From assembly GCA_046758845.1 (NCBI GenBank), contig JBHIBA010000008.1, forward strand, positions 1 through 42,256: a stretch of 42,256 bases of DNA, written 5' to 3'. This document shows positions 1-8,348 of this stretch, piece by piece. Position 1 is the stretch's first letter. Each line of letters starts with the position of its first letter. The notes under the pieces are model-generated. The model was not told the origin of the DNA and did not search any database. It saw only the letters and a list, made by a program, of their open reading frames with translations. The stretch comes from JBHIBA01 sp046758845. Lineage in GTDB: Bacteria; UBA8248; JACPRG01; G963555815. Both the position numbers and the translations under genes were made by a program.

Positions 1-1651
1 CCGGGATGGTGACGAGAGAGATGAAAGAGAGTGTCATGAAGGGGGAGGGCAGGCGACACCCCAGCCGTCTTGCGGCCCGGTCCAGGCGACCCAGACCCTC
101 CACGACCTCTCTGAGCGGGAGATCGCTGAGAAGACCGGCTAAGGGCAATGGGAGCAGAGCGAGGGATTTCCCCTTTCGCACCGCGCAGAGTCCCCCCCCG
201 CCTTCCCCCAGGATGCGAAAACCCTCGATGATGTCTTCATCCAACACGCCCACACCGATCAGGTTGTGATGGTCGTGCGCTATCGAGGAGACCAGGGCCC
301 CTTCCCGCAACCCGAAGCCGCGGACAAACGCCGAGGCGGTTTTTCCCTTGCCGGTGTACCGGTCCATCACGGCAATTTTCAGGACGTCGTTGGCCGGGTC
401 GCTCGCGAGGGCGCCGTTTTGGACACGAACTTTAAGGTGGAGCTCTTTCTTGAGAATGGAGTCAGGGGCCACTCCGATGATCCTCGAGCGGATTTCACGA
501 TGAGCCGACCGAGGAGCGGAGATTTTCAGGGCGTCCCTTGGCAGGTTCCGCGGGATGCGAACGGTCCTCGTGCACCAGGCGGGCGGAGAGATCTCTCTCG
601 GAGGTTTGTAAGACGCGTTCGGTCCGCATACGACCCGCCCTCCGACGAGGACGTAGCGGGGCTGAATCGTTCTCAGAGAGGGCATGAGGAGGAGGTCGGC
701 CTTCTCGCCGGGCAACAAAGATCCCACCCGGCCTTCGAGGCCATAATGGCGGGCGCAATTTCTCGAGGCCATCGCCAGGGCAGAGACCGGCGGCAGCCCC
801 AGCTTGATCGCCTTTCGGACACAGTGACCGATTCCCCCTTCTTTGAGCAGGTCGTCGGCGTGCTTATCATCGGTGCAAAAACACAGGCGGTTCGTGCTCA
901 TCCCCGAGCGCACAAGGGCCGGAATGATCGCTTCGAGGCTCCTGGCGGCCGAGCCCTCTCTGAGAAACGAGGTGATACCGACGCGGCTTCTCTCCCGAAC
1001 CTCTTCGAAAGTCTCGGATTCGTGGTCGTCCAGGACCCCCATCCTCCTGAGTCGGACGAGGTCGGCCCCAAGCGTCCCGGGAGCGTGTCCCGCCGCCATT
1101 TTCCCCAGCTTGCGGGTCCAGCGGAGGAGGCGAATGTGCCGGGGTTCTCCCGCCACCAGGCGGTCGGCGTTGAATTCCCCCATCGCGACAACGTCGGGCC
1201 ACGTCGCCATCTCATCGATTTCCTTCCGGCCGAACTTCGCGCCGGAGGTTTCCAAGCCGGCGCCCGTGGGAACCTTGCAGGGGGCGATGAGATAGATCCG
1301 CAGGGGGAGCTCGGCGGCCTCCCGCAACATCCACCGGACGCCCCGAAGGCCCAGGACGTTCGCGATTTCGTGGGGATTGACGAACACGGTCGTCGTTCCG
1401 GCGGGGAGGACGGCCGCGGCGAATTGTGAAAGAGTCAGGAGACAGGATTCCGTGTGCAGGTGGGCGTCCATGAAGCCGGGCGTCGCGTACAGTCCCCTCG
1501 CATCCAGTGCGCGTCGGCCCCGTCCCTGGCCCGCAGGACAAACCTGAGTGATGCGGCCGCCGGAGATTTCAATGTCGGCCGGGTAGATCTCGTCGGTTGC
1601 GACGTTGACGAATCGACAGCGACGAATGACAAGCTCGGCAGGTTGAGCCAT
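1..1651 (-). CDS. ade: Adenine deaminase, 3' end beyond window
   Basis: Adenine deaminase (adenine to hypoxanthine plus ammonia), amidohydrolase superfamily, cytosolic. The minus frame is open from the ATG at 1651 to the window edge, 550 codons; family members are about 550-600 residues, so only the tail is missing. Visible: HLHTES metal motif (H64, H66), GHAPG (H189), an FCTDDK motif near residue 260, and AHDHHN near the C-terminus, all typical of this family. Odd: the usual EGHID after FCTDDK reads EGGIG (residues 271-275), and a downstream position usually ERH reads DRY (Y432), so it is a divergent member whose specificity may have shifted. The start has no strong ribosome site; an in-frame GTG at 1693 is an alternative with no better site. 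Purine release would fit the nucleoside-type importer at 29-36 kb, but that link is inference. Confidence 0.85.
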   Translation of the reverse strand, partial: MAQPAELVIRRCRFVNVATDEIYPADIEISGGRITQVCPAGQGRGRRALDARGLYATPGFMDAHLHTESCLLTLSQFAAAVLPAGTTTVFVNPHEIANVLGLRGVRWMLREAAELPLRIYLIAPCKVPTGAGLETSGAKFGRKEIDEMATWPDVVAMGEFNADRLVAGEPRHIRLLRWTRKLGKMAAGHAPGTLGADLVRLRRMGVLDDHESETFEEVRERSRVGITSFLREGSAARSLEAIIPALVRSGMSTNRLCFCTDDKHADDLLKEGGIGHCVRKAIKLGLPPVSALAMASRNCARHYGLEGRVGSLLPGEKADLLLMPSLRTIQPRYVLVGGRVVCGPNASYKPPREISPPAWCTRTVRIPRNLPRDALKISAPRSAHREIRSRIIGVAPDSILKKELHLKVRVQNGALASDPANDVLKIAVMDRYTGKGKTASAFVRGFGLREGALVSSIAHDHHNLIGVGVLDEDIIEGFRILGEGGGGLCAVRKGKSLALLPLPLAGLLSDLPLREVVEGLGRLDRAARRLGCRLPSPFMTLSFISLVTIP

Positions 1652-1689
1652 CGGCCAGCAGCCGTTTCCGCGCGTGGGGGCAGAGCGAG

Positions 1690-1842
1690 TCACGAAGGAA
1701 AGGCGATGGGGGGCGGATCTCCGATCGGTTTCACTTCGCCCGGAACGAGGCAGCGGTATTCAAATCCCCGGGTGCGTTCGTTGAATTCTTCCTGGGCTTT
1801 CTTGACCGTCTCCGGCTGCGTATACAGATGCCAGCCGCAAGA
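1690..1842 (-). pseudogene. Orphan coding remnant upstream of ade
   Basis: A 50-codon open stretch with coding-like composition ends at TGA 1692-1690 and is closed upstream by an in-frame stop at 1845-1843. It has no ATG start. The peptide contains WHLYTQPETVKKAQEEFNER and a proline-rich end, which looks like the C-terminus of a real protein. I cannot name the family. It lies directly between ade and the MITE-like element at 1908, so it is probably the surviving 3' end of a decayed gene. Confidence 0.4.
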
Positions 1843-1970
1843 TCAAATGGTTGGGAATGAAATTTATTCTGCCCCCAAGCTCGCCCGGGTGTCAAGGATT
1901 GGTGGTCCTGAGTGATCCCCAGTTTTTGAGCGAGTTCGTTGAGGCGGTTGGGGTTTGTTTACAGGGGAAA

Positions 1971-2023
1971 TGCCCCGATCTCCGCTCGGGAAGGAGTCCC
2001 TTCGCTCAGATCGGGGCTACACG
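1971..2023 (-). repeat. Palindromic module copy A (inverted orientation)
   Basis: Stem-loop with outer arms CCCCGATCT and AGATCGGGG. Read on the minus strand it starts GTAGCCCCGATCTGAGCGAA and ends GCGGAGATCGGGGCA, matching the module at 2055-2089 at most positions outside the loop. Confidence 0.7.
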
Positions 2024-2054
2024 ATGCGGGAACAGCCGGGTCACAAATGCAGGC

Positions 2055-2089
2055 GTAGCCGCGATTTGAGCGAAGCGGAAATCGCGGCA
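2055..2089 (+). repeat. Palindromic module copy B
   Basis: Stem-loop starting GTAGCCGCGATTTGAGCGAA and ending GCGGAAATCGCGGCA. It is the same module as 1971-2023 in opposite orientation with a shorter loop, and matches 26592-26650. Confidence 0.7.
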
Positions 2090-2205
2090 CCGAGCCGGGT
2101 TTCCTCTGCCCTTTCCCTTAGTGCAAGAAAACTGGGGATCACTCAGTTGGTTGTCCGTGATCCGGTTTTCCGGGGTGCGCTCGATGGGGATGGAAGCTTG
2201 GCTTG

Positions 2206-2387
2206 CCAGGGGGGCCTTTTTGAAAACCGGCCCCCCTGGACCCCCCGGAAAACTTTTGACGGCCCGGCACTGCGTGGCCGGGCCTGCTTTTGGGTTGGGG
2301 GCAGGGGTGCCACGGGCGGCTCGTCCGCCCGTGCCTCCACCTCGGCTTTCATCCATGTAAAAGGCGGCATTGGCAGCCAAGCTGCCA
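2206..2387. repeat. Cluster of three stem-loops in gene-free DNA
   Basis: Three palindromes lie in 180 bp: arms CCAGGGGGGCC 2206-2216 with GGCCCCCCTGG 2229-2239; CACGGGCGG 2311-2319 with CCGCCCGTG 2325-2333; TGGCAGC 2371-2377 with GCTGCCA 2381-2387. None is followed by a clear T-run in either direction, so they are not obvious terminators. The remainder of 2147-2677 shows no gene I can support. The cluster may be REP-like debris. Confidence 0.55.
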
Positions 2388-2677
2388 GTGGCACGCGCCC
2401 GTTTGGAAGCCGGGGATTTATGCTCCGAATTTACGGCACAGCACACGAGGAGCAATTGGAGGCAAGGCAATGGAAGAGGCTCCGGCTCTTCGCGTAGCAG
2501 TTACTTGGAAGGGAAGTGACGGTCCTGCCGGGGCGAAGGAAACCCGAGTCCGTTGGGCGGAGATCCCGCCGGAAGGGTCAGATGGCTCCGGCGGGCCCCG
2601 TCCCTGATCCCGTCTGCACCCCTTTTGGCGGCGCCCTATTCAAACAAATGGAAGATTCAGAGCACCGACGCCGACCT

Positions 2678-3172
2678 TTAACTGGTGATCCCCCAGTTGC
2701 CGTCCTTTTGCCTGCAAGCCGTGCCGCTGACAGTCTCTGTCTTTCCTTCGACGTTGAACGTTTGTGTGAATTTCCGGCAGTCCTGCCCCTTGGAGTTCTT
2801 GAACCCAGGTTTCGCGACAACTGTCCCGCTGTGACCCGAATCCGGATTTTTCCAATTATTGACCTTCTCAGAAGGGCTCTTCTCCAGGGTGTCTTGAGTT
2901 GCGGTCGCCATCGCAATCCTGTCCCGCTCGTCCAGTTTCCTGCCATACTTGCTTCCGAGATAAGCGCCGAGCAAGGTTCCAGCTATCGTCAGGATCAGTT
3001 TGCCGCCGGTCGCAGTTCCAATGGCATAGCCGACGAGACCGCCCGCCGCTCCTCCCCCAAGCATTCCACCGGTCTCTTTGCTCATTCCCATCTCTGCACA
3101 ACCGGAAAGGCCGGCACTGGCCACACCAACGACCAAGATCGCAGCGACCGTCTTAAGAAACGAATTCTTCAT
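2678..3172 (-). CDS. Glycine-zipper outer-membrane-type lipoprotein
   Basis: Predicted 164-residue lipoprotein. The N-terminus MKNSFLKTVAAILVVGVASA is a type II signal peptide followed by lipobox LSGC, so the mature protein should be lipid-anchored. Next comes a Gly/Ala-rich segment (about residues 35-75, GGMLGGGAAGGLVGYAIGTA and repeats) typical of glycine-zipper proteins of the 17-kDa surface antigen type. A soluble C-terminal part contains two Cys residues. I chose ATG 3172 because GGAGGT lies just upstream; the frame is open further 5' without a better site. Family members act in envelope integrity, but the exact role is unknown. It stands alone, read towards the repeat-rich region. Confidence 0.75.
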   Translation of the reverse strand: MKNSFLKTVAAILVVGVASAGLSGCAEMGMSKETGGMLGGGAAGGLVGYAIGTATGGKLILTIAGTLLGAYLGSKYGRKLDERDRIAMATATQDTLEKSPSEKVNNWKNPDSGHSGTVVAKPGFKNSKGQDCRKFTQTFNVEGKTETVSGTACRQKDGNWGITS

Positions 3173-3724
3173 GGGGACCTCCGTCTGTAGATCCGATCCG
3201 AACCGGTCTGAAACCGATCTCCCGAGGGCTCTCCCTCGCCTGGCACCACTCGTTATTCTATCGGTTCCTCTGGGAGAAGGGAATTCCCCTCCCCCTGGCC
3301 GGAACCGAGGCACACTGCGTACGGAGTTGGCGGAAGCACTCGCAGGGATCAAAATGCAGAGACCTGCCGCCACCCGAGTTTACCTGTTTCCTCCGAAAGG
3401 ATTCCGTCAAGGGACTTTTCAGTGAATATGGCTCCTTCGTCCTTTATATGACCCGATCCCCATTACCAGCAATTTCTATACCAGAGCGCAGAAGCAGCTG
3501 GCCCCTTCTCCGCTTGCGCCAAGGGTGATTCCTTTCCCTCCGGCTGTCAAGCCCTGTTAGGGGCCTGAAAACCAGACGGGGGGCTTGCATTTGTTGCGCT
3601 GGATTCCGCGAATCCGTCCAGCCTGGGGGACGACGGGTGACAGGGAGGTCGGAGAGTCGCCTGGAGAACCGTCCCCGGCCTCGAAACGTCCAGAGGGTCA
3701 GTCCTTGGTGGGGCGCGATTTAAC
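3173..3724. other. Intergenic leader between two lipoprotein genes
   Basis: No gene is supported here. The only candidate signal is a weak minus-strand promoter: TTGCTG (plus positions 3467-3472), an 18-bp spacer, TATAAA (3443-3448), which would give a leader of about 260 nt for the lipoprotein gene ending at 2678. Confidence 0.35.
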
Positions 3725-4153
3725 TTAGCCCTTCCACCGCCCCCTTTTGATGCGGCCCTTGATTCTTGCCTTCAGCTTCTTAGGGGATTTCCCTCGCAGC
3801 TCCCGCGGGAGGTGTCTGGCGGCAATCACTCTCCAGGGACCTTTATGGGTCTTGGCCCTGTACCAACCCCCGTCCCGGAAATAGTAGTGTGCGCCGCCCA
3901 CACGGAACACGTCGGCCTCCACGCCGAGCATCACGAAGATGGTGGTCCCGGGCACCACCGCATAGTGGGGGACACCCACCACAACAATGGGCGGTGGCCA
4001 GATTTTCTTGGCTTGCCCGGGCGGAATGCCGCCGTGTCCGGGCGGAATGCCGCCGTGTCCAGGTGGAACCCCCTGGTGGCCGCGTGGAGGTTCGTAAACC
4101 ACACAGCCGCCCAGAAGTCCCATCAGGAGTATCCACACAAAAGGTTTTTGCAT
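3725..4153 (-). CDS. Small lipoprotein with PPGHGGI repeats
   Basis: Predicted 142-residue lipoprotein of unknown function. MQKPFVWILLMGLLGGC is a short lipoprotein signal with lipobox LGGC. The mature part starts with a Pro/Gly/His-rich linker containing two exact PPGHGGI heptads and degenerate copies, encoded by tandem 21-bp DNA repeats around 4017-4060. A compact domain follows (VVVGVPHYAVVPGTTIFVML then YYFRDGGWYRAKTHKGPW), resembling small lipoproteins with a Tyr/Trp-rich repeat, and a very basic tail (KKLKARIKGRIKRGR). ATG 4153 is chosen over an upstream ATG because of AAGGAG just before it and the signal peptide that follows. The His-rich linker could bind metal or be only a tether. 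Confidence 0.7.
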   Translation of the reverse strand: MQKPFVWILLMGLLGGCVVYEPPRGHQGVPPGHGGIPPGHGGIPPGQAKKIWPPPIVVVGVPHYAVVPGTTIFVMLGVEADVFRVGGAHYYFRDGGWYRAKTHKGPWRVIAARHLPRELRGKSPKKLKARIKGRIKRGRWKG

Positions 4154-4965
4154 CGCTTGCTCCTTCAGACCCGGTTGTCGGGCGCCTTTTGACAACTGTA
4201 AACCAAAGCCGTGCGCATCGTCCCAGCCGCGTTTCAAGAAGAGACTCGAACGTGGCGGATTTCTTGCACCCGCTGCCCTTTCGCAGCCAAGCCCCTGTTG
4301 GAAGGCCGGGCAACGACGCCCCCCACTAGGCCGTATCGTCCAATTTCCCTTTCAACCCCTTTCCCGGCACGGCGTCCTCGCGCGAGACAATTTCATTCCC
4401 CCCGCCGAGGCTGAGAGAGAGCGCTTTCGAATCCAGCCCCCGGCCTCCGGCTCGGGAAGCCCTGGTGAGAGTTTCATTAACAGCGCCAAGCTTTGCTGTT
4501 AACTTGATTAACAGACGAAGTGAAGGGCAGGGTCATCTGGGGCTCCTTCGGAAGAGGGGGGGTATTCCACTCAGAGGGGGAAGCCCACAAGGAGAGTGGG
4601 AGGACTCCCCTCTGCCGTCTGCCTGTCCACAGAGGTGACTGGGATATTCACCTGTTGCACCGAGGCCCCAGCACCTGAAACCAGGGAACTTCGGTCTCCA
4701 GGTATCTCCTCGCTCAAACGACCGGCAATGTCCCGTGGGCTAACACGATAAGGGCTAAAACTTCAGGGAGCAGGTCGATCCCGCGGTGGATGGCGTCCCT
4801 TACATCAAAGAGGAGGGCTTATGGGCCGTTCACGCGCGCTCTTGGCCGGGTTCTCCCAGAGGCGGGGGAGACTGGTGTCATCTGTTAAGCTCGGGGTGAC
4901 ATCGCTGTCAGGTATTACCCGCCCCAGGAGCAATATCCCCCATCCAGCCAGCTCTCCTGGAGAGG
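4154..4965. other. Long intergenic region, no gene supported
   Basis: About 800 bp without a convincing coding frame. The only structured signal I see is the TTAACAG-type repeat cluster at 4477-4514. A short plus-strand frame at 4821-5045 runs into the MBL gene and has no coding character. Confidence 0.5.
4477..4514. promoter_or_regulatory. Three alternating TTAACAG half-sites, possible operator
   Basis: TTAACAGC at 4477-4484, GCTGTTAA at 4495-4502 and TTAACAG at 4508-4514 form two overlapping inverted repeats (CTGTTAA, 5-nt spacer, TTAACAG is perfect). The AT-rich block stands out from GC-rich surroundings and lies about 330 bp upstream of the lipoprotein start at 4153. It could be a dimeric regulator site; no promoter is clearly placed next to it. 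Confidence 0.35.
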
Positions 4966-5736
4966 TCAGCCGATCACGCCCCCGGGATGACGCTCCAGAA
5001 CCTTCCAGTCGTGTCCCGGAAGGACGATCCCGTCCCGCTGTCTGATCCAGTCGAGGGCCTGGAGGGATTCCACCAGGTTATACCCCGCGCTCGGACACCC
5101 CATCTCCAGGCTGTCGTAAAACATGGCGCCGTCGCTGGCGATGATGACTTCGCCGGCTGAGGTCTCCACAGTCACCGCCGTCAAGTCGGGGCTGTGACCC
5201 CCCAGACGATAGCACCGGATACCGGGTGCGACCTCTTCCCCGTCTTCCACGAGCCGAAATCTCTTGTGAAGCTCCCTTTGGAGGAGGTTCAGGACTTCCG
5301 TTGGAAAGACACCGGGCGAGATCAGAGCGGGATGGGCGGGGACGGTGACGGCCTCCCAGGCCCTGCGCGCCATGACCAGCCGGGCCTTCGGGAAGGCGGA
5401 AACGTTCAGGGAGTGATCGGCGTGGAGATGGGTGAGGATGATCGTCTGCACGTCTTCCGGGGAGATCCCCAGCGCCGCCAACTGGGCAGCAGGCTCTTTC
5501 TCCGGCGGAATCCGCCAAGCGCATTGCCCGCCGAAGCGTTCCACCGTTTCCCTGTTTTGTTCGTTTGCCTGCTCCGCGCTCGCGCCTACGTCCACGAGGA
5601 GGGTGATGCCTTCCCCCTGGACCAGCCAGAAGAAGAAAGGGATGCTCACGATCTCACCGAAGCGGCGCATGAAATAGACGGCCGGTCCCGGAAAGCCCTG
5701 CTGCCCAAAATGGATGATCCGAACCTGGTACGCCAT
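4966..5736 (-). CDS. Metallo-beta-lactamase-fold hydrolase, AHL-lactonase-like subgroup
   Basis: 256-residue MBL-fold hydrolase, complete. The dinuclear zinc ligands are all present: THLHADH (H103, H105, D107, H108), GGH (H181), SDG (D202) and LPGHD (H242). The fold and length match the N-acyl-homoserine-lactonase-like group, which hydrolyses lactones and other cyclic esters; the real substrate is unknown. There is no signal peptide, so it is probably cytosolic. ATG 5736 follows GAGGAG at good spacing. It lies 26 bp downstream of the GMC oxidoreductase and is almost certainly co-transcribed with it: a GMC enzyme could oxidise an alcohol or lactol and the MBL enzyme open the product. That pairing is inference. 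Confidence 0.8.
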   Translation of the reverse strand: MAYQVRIIHFGQQGFPGPAVYFMRRFGEIVSIPFFFWLVQGEGITLLVDVGASAEQANEQNRETVERFGGQCAWRIPPEKEPAAQLAALGISPEDVQTIILTHLHADHSLNVSAFPKARLVMARRAWEAVTVPAHPALISPGVFPTEVLNLLQRELHKRFRLVEDGEEVAPGIRCYRLGGHSPDLTAVTVETSAGEVIIASDGAMFYDSLEMGCPSAGYNLVESLQALDWIRQRDGIVLPGHDWKVLERHPGGVIG

Positions 5737-5762
5737 CGTCGCTCCTCAGTCATCCCCTCGGG

Positions 5763-7322
5763 TCAAGGGGCCAAAGAATCGTTTGAAGCCGTTGCATCCA
5801 GACGTCGGGACGAAGCGCCCTCCTTCATAAAATCAGCCAGGCGTTCCCCGATCATGATGGACGAGATGTTCGTGTGCGCATGGGGGATCGTCGGCAATAC
5901 GGAGGCGTCCGCGATCCATAAGTTGGACAGCCCGTGTACGCGCAAGCGTTGATCCACGACCGCTTTGTGATTCGAAGACGGACCCATCGTACAAGTCCCA
6001 ACCCCATGATGAAAGCTGTCGTAGGTAGAGCGGGCGAACCTTATCCAGTCCTCGTCGGGCGTCGGCTGGATCAAGGGCCCGTAATATTCCCGCATCGGTT
6101 CCGTCTCCGCCAGCTCCTTCACAAATCTCATCGCCCCCACCATTCTGTCGACGTCGTCGGGATGTTCCAGCATGCGGGGGTCGATCCCGGGCAATTCACG
6201 CGGGTCCACACTCTTCAGGCGAACGCGGCCCCGGGTGCTCATCTCGATGAGATAAACCGAGATGGGCATCAAGGGTTTCATGCCTTCGAGCGCAGTTGGC
6301 TGGCGGACAATGACCTGAATGTCAGAACACCTCCTCTCTGGACTGCTCTTGTAATTCAACATGACGCCGGGAACGACCCAATCCTCCTGGGGGTCCTTCA
6401 CACTCTCAAAGGTCAGGAAGACCACCGCGTGGTCTTGGTAGTTTTCTCCCACCCCTTCCAACGGATGAACCACCGGGATGCCGAGACGCTCCAGTTCCGC
6501 CGCCGGTCCGACGCCCGAGAGCATCAGGATTTGCGGCGTGTGATACACACCGGCGCTCAAGACCACCTGATCGCCCGCCACCGTATGGAGCTTTCCGTCT
6601 TTCTCATACCGGATCGCTTCCACCTTGTCGCCTGAAAGCTTGATCGAGACGACCAGGGCTTCCCCCAGAACCGTCAAATTCGGCCGAGACCGGGCAGGCT
6701 CCAGATACGCCACCGCCGAGGATTGGCGCTTTCCGTCCTTGACGCAGTAGGCAGTGGTCGAAACGCCGAAGGGTGCAGGAACGTTCTGGTCCGGGCAAGT
6801 CGGGAGTCCCTTGCTGACGCACGCGTCGATGAAGGCCTGCTGAAGTCCCCCGACAGGCTTGTCAAACGAGTAACGTCGTTTCACGTAGAGCGGGCCATCC
6901 TTGCCATGGAACTCGCTGTCGCCGTAATCCTCGTCTGACTCGATGCGTTTGAGGACGGGCAGGATGTTCTCCCAGGACCACTCCGGATTGCCGCATTGCG
7001 ACCAGGCTTGCGCATCCACCGGAAGCGGACGGATGACGGACATCATATTGACCGAAGAGCCCCCGCCCAGGATTCTTCCCGCAAGAGAATAAAACACGCT
7101 TCCATCCAGGTTCCTCTCCGTGGGATACATCATGACGTACGGGGTTTCCATCAGGAGGTTGAGCACCTTCATGGGATCGCTGACAACCTCCGGAATGGGA
7201 CGCGGGTCCGGACCCCCTTCCAGCAGCAGGACTTTCCGCCGGGGGTCTTCAGAGAGCCGGGCGGCAGCCGCGCAGCCGGCCGATCCGCCCCCGATGATGA
7301 TCACGTCATGGCGATCCGCCAT
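5763..7322 (-). CDS. GMC-family FAD-dependent oxidoreductase
   Basis: 519-residue glucose-methanol-choline oxidoreductase, full length. N-terminal dinucleotide motif VIIIGGGSAGCAAAARL (7-23), GMC signature-1 region with ILGGGSSVN, signature-2-like YHTPQILMLSGVGPAAEL, and C-terminal HGVGTCTMG plus HTNISSIMIGERLADFM. The catalytic pair is H439 with N485, the His-Asn arrangement known from choline oxidase-type members. It oxidises an alcohol to aldehyde or ketone; the substrate cannot be read from sequence. No export signal is seen. ATG 7322 follows a G-rich ribosome site. Together with coxG upstream and the MBL hydrolase downstream it forms a likely three-gene transcription unit. Confidence 0.88.
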   Translation of the reverse strand: MADRHDVIIIGGGSAGCAAAARLSEDPRRKVLLLEGGPDPRPIPEVVSDPMKVLNLLMETPYVMMYPTERNLDGSVFYSLAGRILGGGSSVNMMSVIRPLPVDAQAWSQCGNPEWSWENILPVLKRIESDEDYGDSEFHGKDGPLYVKRRYSFDKPVGGLQQAFIDACVSKGLPTCPDQNVPAPFGVSTTAYCVKDGKRQSSAVAYLEPARSRPNLTVLGEALVVSIKLSGDKVEAIRYEKDGKLHTVAGDQVVLSAGVYHTPQILMLSGVGPAAELERLGIPVVHPLEGVGENYQDHAVVFLTFESVKDPQEDWVVPGVMLNYKSSPERRCSDIQVIVRQPTALEGMKPLMPISVYLIEMSTRGRVRLKSVDPRELPGIDPRMLEHPDDVDRMVGAMRFVKELAETEPMREYYGPLIQPTPDEDWIRFARSTYDSFHHGVGTCTMGPSSNHKAVVDQRLRVHGLSNLWIADASVLPTIPHAHTNISSIMIGERLADFMKEGASSRRLDATASNDSLAP

Positions 7323-7340
7323 AGCGACCCCCCCCGCCCC

Positions 7341-7529
7341 TCAATTCATGAGAAGGATGCACGTTCGGTCTCCGGTAAGCCGGCCTTCCGCCATCCGGGC
7401 GAAGCTTCCCGGGGCGAAACGTCCTGCCGGGCCGATGGCGATGACCTTGTTCTCCCCCTTCTCGGGCGGACTTTGCACTGTGAGAGCGCCCGAAAAGAAT
7501 TCGTTATTGTACTCCTGGCCGGCCGTCTT
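7341..7529 (-). pseudogene. Coding remnant between coxG-like gene and GMC gene
   Basis: Directly after the coxG TAA stop the same frame stays open for 62 codons to TGA 7343-7341. The peptide has strong protein character (QEYNNEFFSGALTVQSPPEK, then GENKVIAIGPAGRFAPGSF, ending in LTGDRTCILLMN). There is no ATG start with a ribosome site; only an internal GTG is available. It may be the 3' end of a deleted gene, or a tail lost from CoxG by a stop mutation, though CoxG is already of normal length. I do not recognise the family. Confidence 0.4.
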
Positions 7530-7976
7530 TTAACCCTCAACGCGCGAGCGAAACCGCTTCGCGAATTCGGCCAGGACCACGTTCGCGGCGGCGCGCAAGA
7601 TCATGTCTCCGACGATGGCGAGTCTCCCCCGGATGTCCACGTCGGCGCGGTACCTCAATTCTGTCCGGTTATCGCCGGTTTCCGCCAGAGTGAGTTTCAC
7701 GTTGGTGCTGACGGTGCTTTTCGTGACGGAATCGGTCCCTTCGGTGCGAACGAGTAACTCCGTCGGCGGTGTGCTTTCCAGGATGGTTGCGCGAAAACTG
7801 AATTTGCCCGACATGGGGCCGACGCTCGCCCCGATCATCCCATCGAAGGTGCGATCATCACTTTGCGTCACCTCTTCCAACCCCGGCAGGCAGGGGGCGA
7901 GCCGATCGAGATCCATCAAGAAATCCCATGCCTTTGAGGCCGGGGTTCCGACGTCGAATCTCCCTTCGAGGATCAT
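7530..7976 (-). CDS. CoxG-like SRPBCC-domain protein
   Basis: 148 residues, the usual size of the carbon monoxide dehydrogenase subunit G (CoxG) family, an SRPBCC/START-like lipid- or ligand-binding fold. Typical features: N-terminal MILEGRFDVGTPASKAWDFL, the LAPCLPGLEEV segment, a central VGPMSGKFSF strand, and the C-terminal RADVDIRGRLAIVGDMILRA helix region. In other bacteria CoxG helps tether or mature molybdenum hydroxylases at the membrane. This copy is separated from the hydroxylase genes at 15.6-25.2 kb and sits instead upstream of a GMC oxidoreductase. The ribosome site at ATG 7976 is weak. The start lies back to back with the M24 gene at 8349. Confidence 0.8.
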   Translation of the reverse strand: MILEGRFDVGTPASKAWDFLMDLDRLAPCLPGLEEVTQSDDRTFDGMIGASVGPMSGKFSFRATILESTPPTELLVRTEGTDSVTKSTVSTNVKLTLAETGDNRTELRYRADVDIRGRLAIVGDMILRAAANVVLAEFAKRFRSRVEG

Positions 7977-8348
7977 AGCAACATTTCTCGGCTAACCGCC
8001 GGGGGACATTCCAGAACGTGGGCGAATGAGGCCAGGCCACACGCTCCCTGGGCTCGATTCAAGGCCCTTCTCCGTTTACGATGTGGGTCGTAGGCAGAGA
8101 CCTAGGGAAGGGTTTCACCGTGTCGACTTTACGCCCTTCCAGAGAGAGAACACCAGGGAAAATCTTACATGTCGGTTGTCCGGGGTTTCAGCATCTGTAG
8201 GCCAGGAGTCTGGGGGTTTCCATCCACTGACGATGTGCGCTTGTAGGGTATAAAGGAAGGGTCCTAGGGCATCGTTGGGTGAGCCCTGAATCCCTCGTGG
8301 CATCTTTCAAGCAGGTTGACAATCGTTACTTTGGGAGGGAGGAGAAAA
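7977..8348. other. Divergent promoter region, coxG-like (-) and M24 gene (+)
   Basis: No gene is supported. The region contains two partly similar blocks, ACGATGTGGGTCG then CCTAGGGAAGGG near 8078-8112 and ACGATGTGCGCTTG then GGAAGGGTCCTAGGG near 8230-8269, each with the palindrome CCTAGG, which could be regulator sites. A plus-strand promoter candidate lies in the second block. Confidence 0.35.
8227..8254 (+). promoter_or_regulatory. Candidate promoter for the M24 gene
   Basis: CTGACG (8227-8232), a 16-bp spacer and TATAAA (8249-8254) would give a leader of about 90 nt before ATG 8349. The -10 box is good and the -35 box moderate. Confidence 0.35.

Larger units (their letters stand above)
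1908..2146. mobile_element. MITE-like element 1 with 19-bp perfect terminal inverted repeats
   Basis: The ends are exact inverted repeats: CTGAGTGATCCCCAGTTTT at 1908-1926 and its complement at 2128-2146. Flanking direct repeats TTGGTGGTC (1899-1907) and TTGGTTGTC (2147-2155) match 8 of 9 and look like a target-site duplication. The 239-bp interior has no credible gene and carries two copies, in opposite orientation, of a palindromic module also found in the element at 26549. This fits a non-autonomous element mobilised in trans; the transposase family is unknown. Confidence 0.7.

Noticed and set aside
266..1429. 387-codon plus-strand open frame
   Set aside because: It is the antisense shadow of the adenine deaminase gene; the minus frame carries the family motifs and stays open to the edge.
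4017..4060. CRISPR-like short tandem repeat
   Set aside because: It is a 21-bp tandem repeat coding for PPGHGGI within a lipoprotein gene; no spacers. No CRISPR array was seen in the window.
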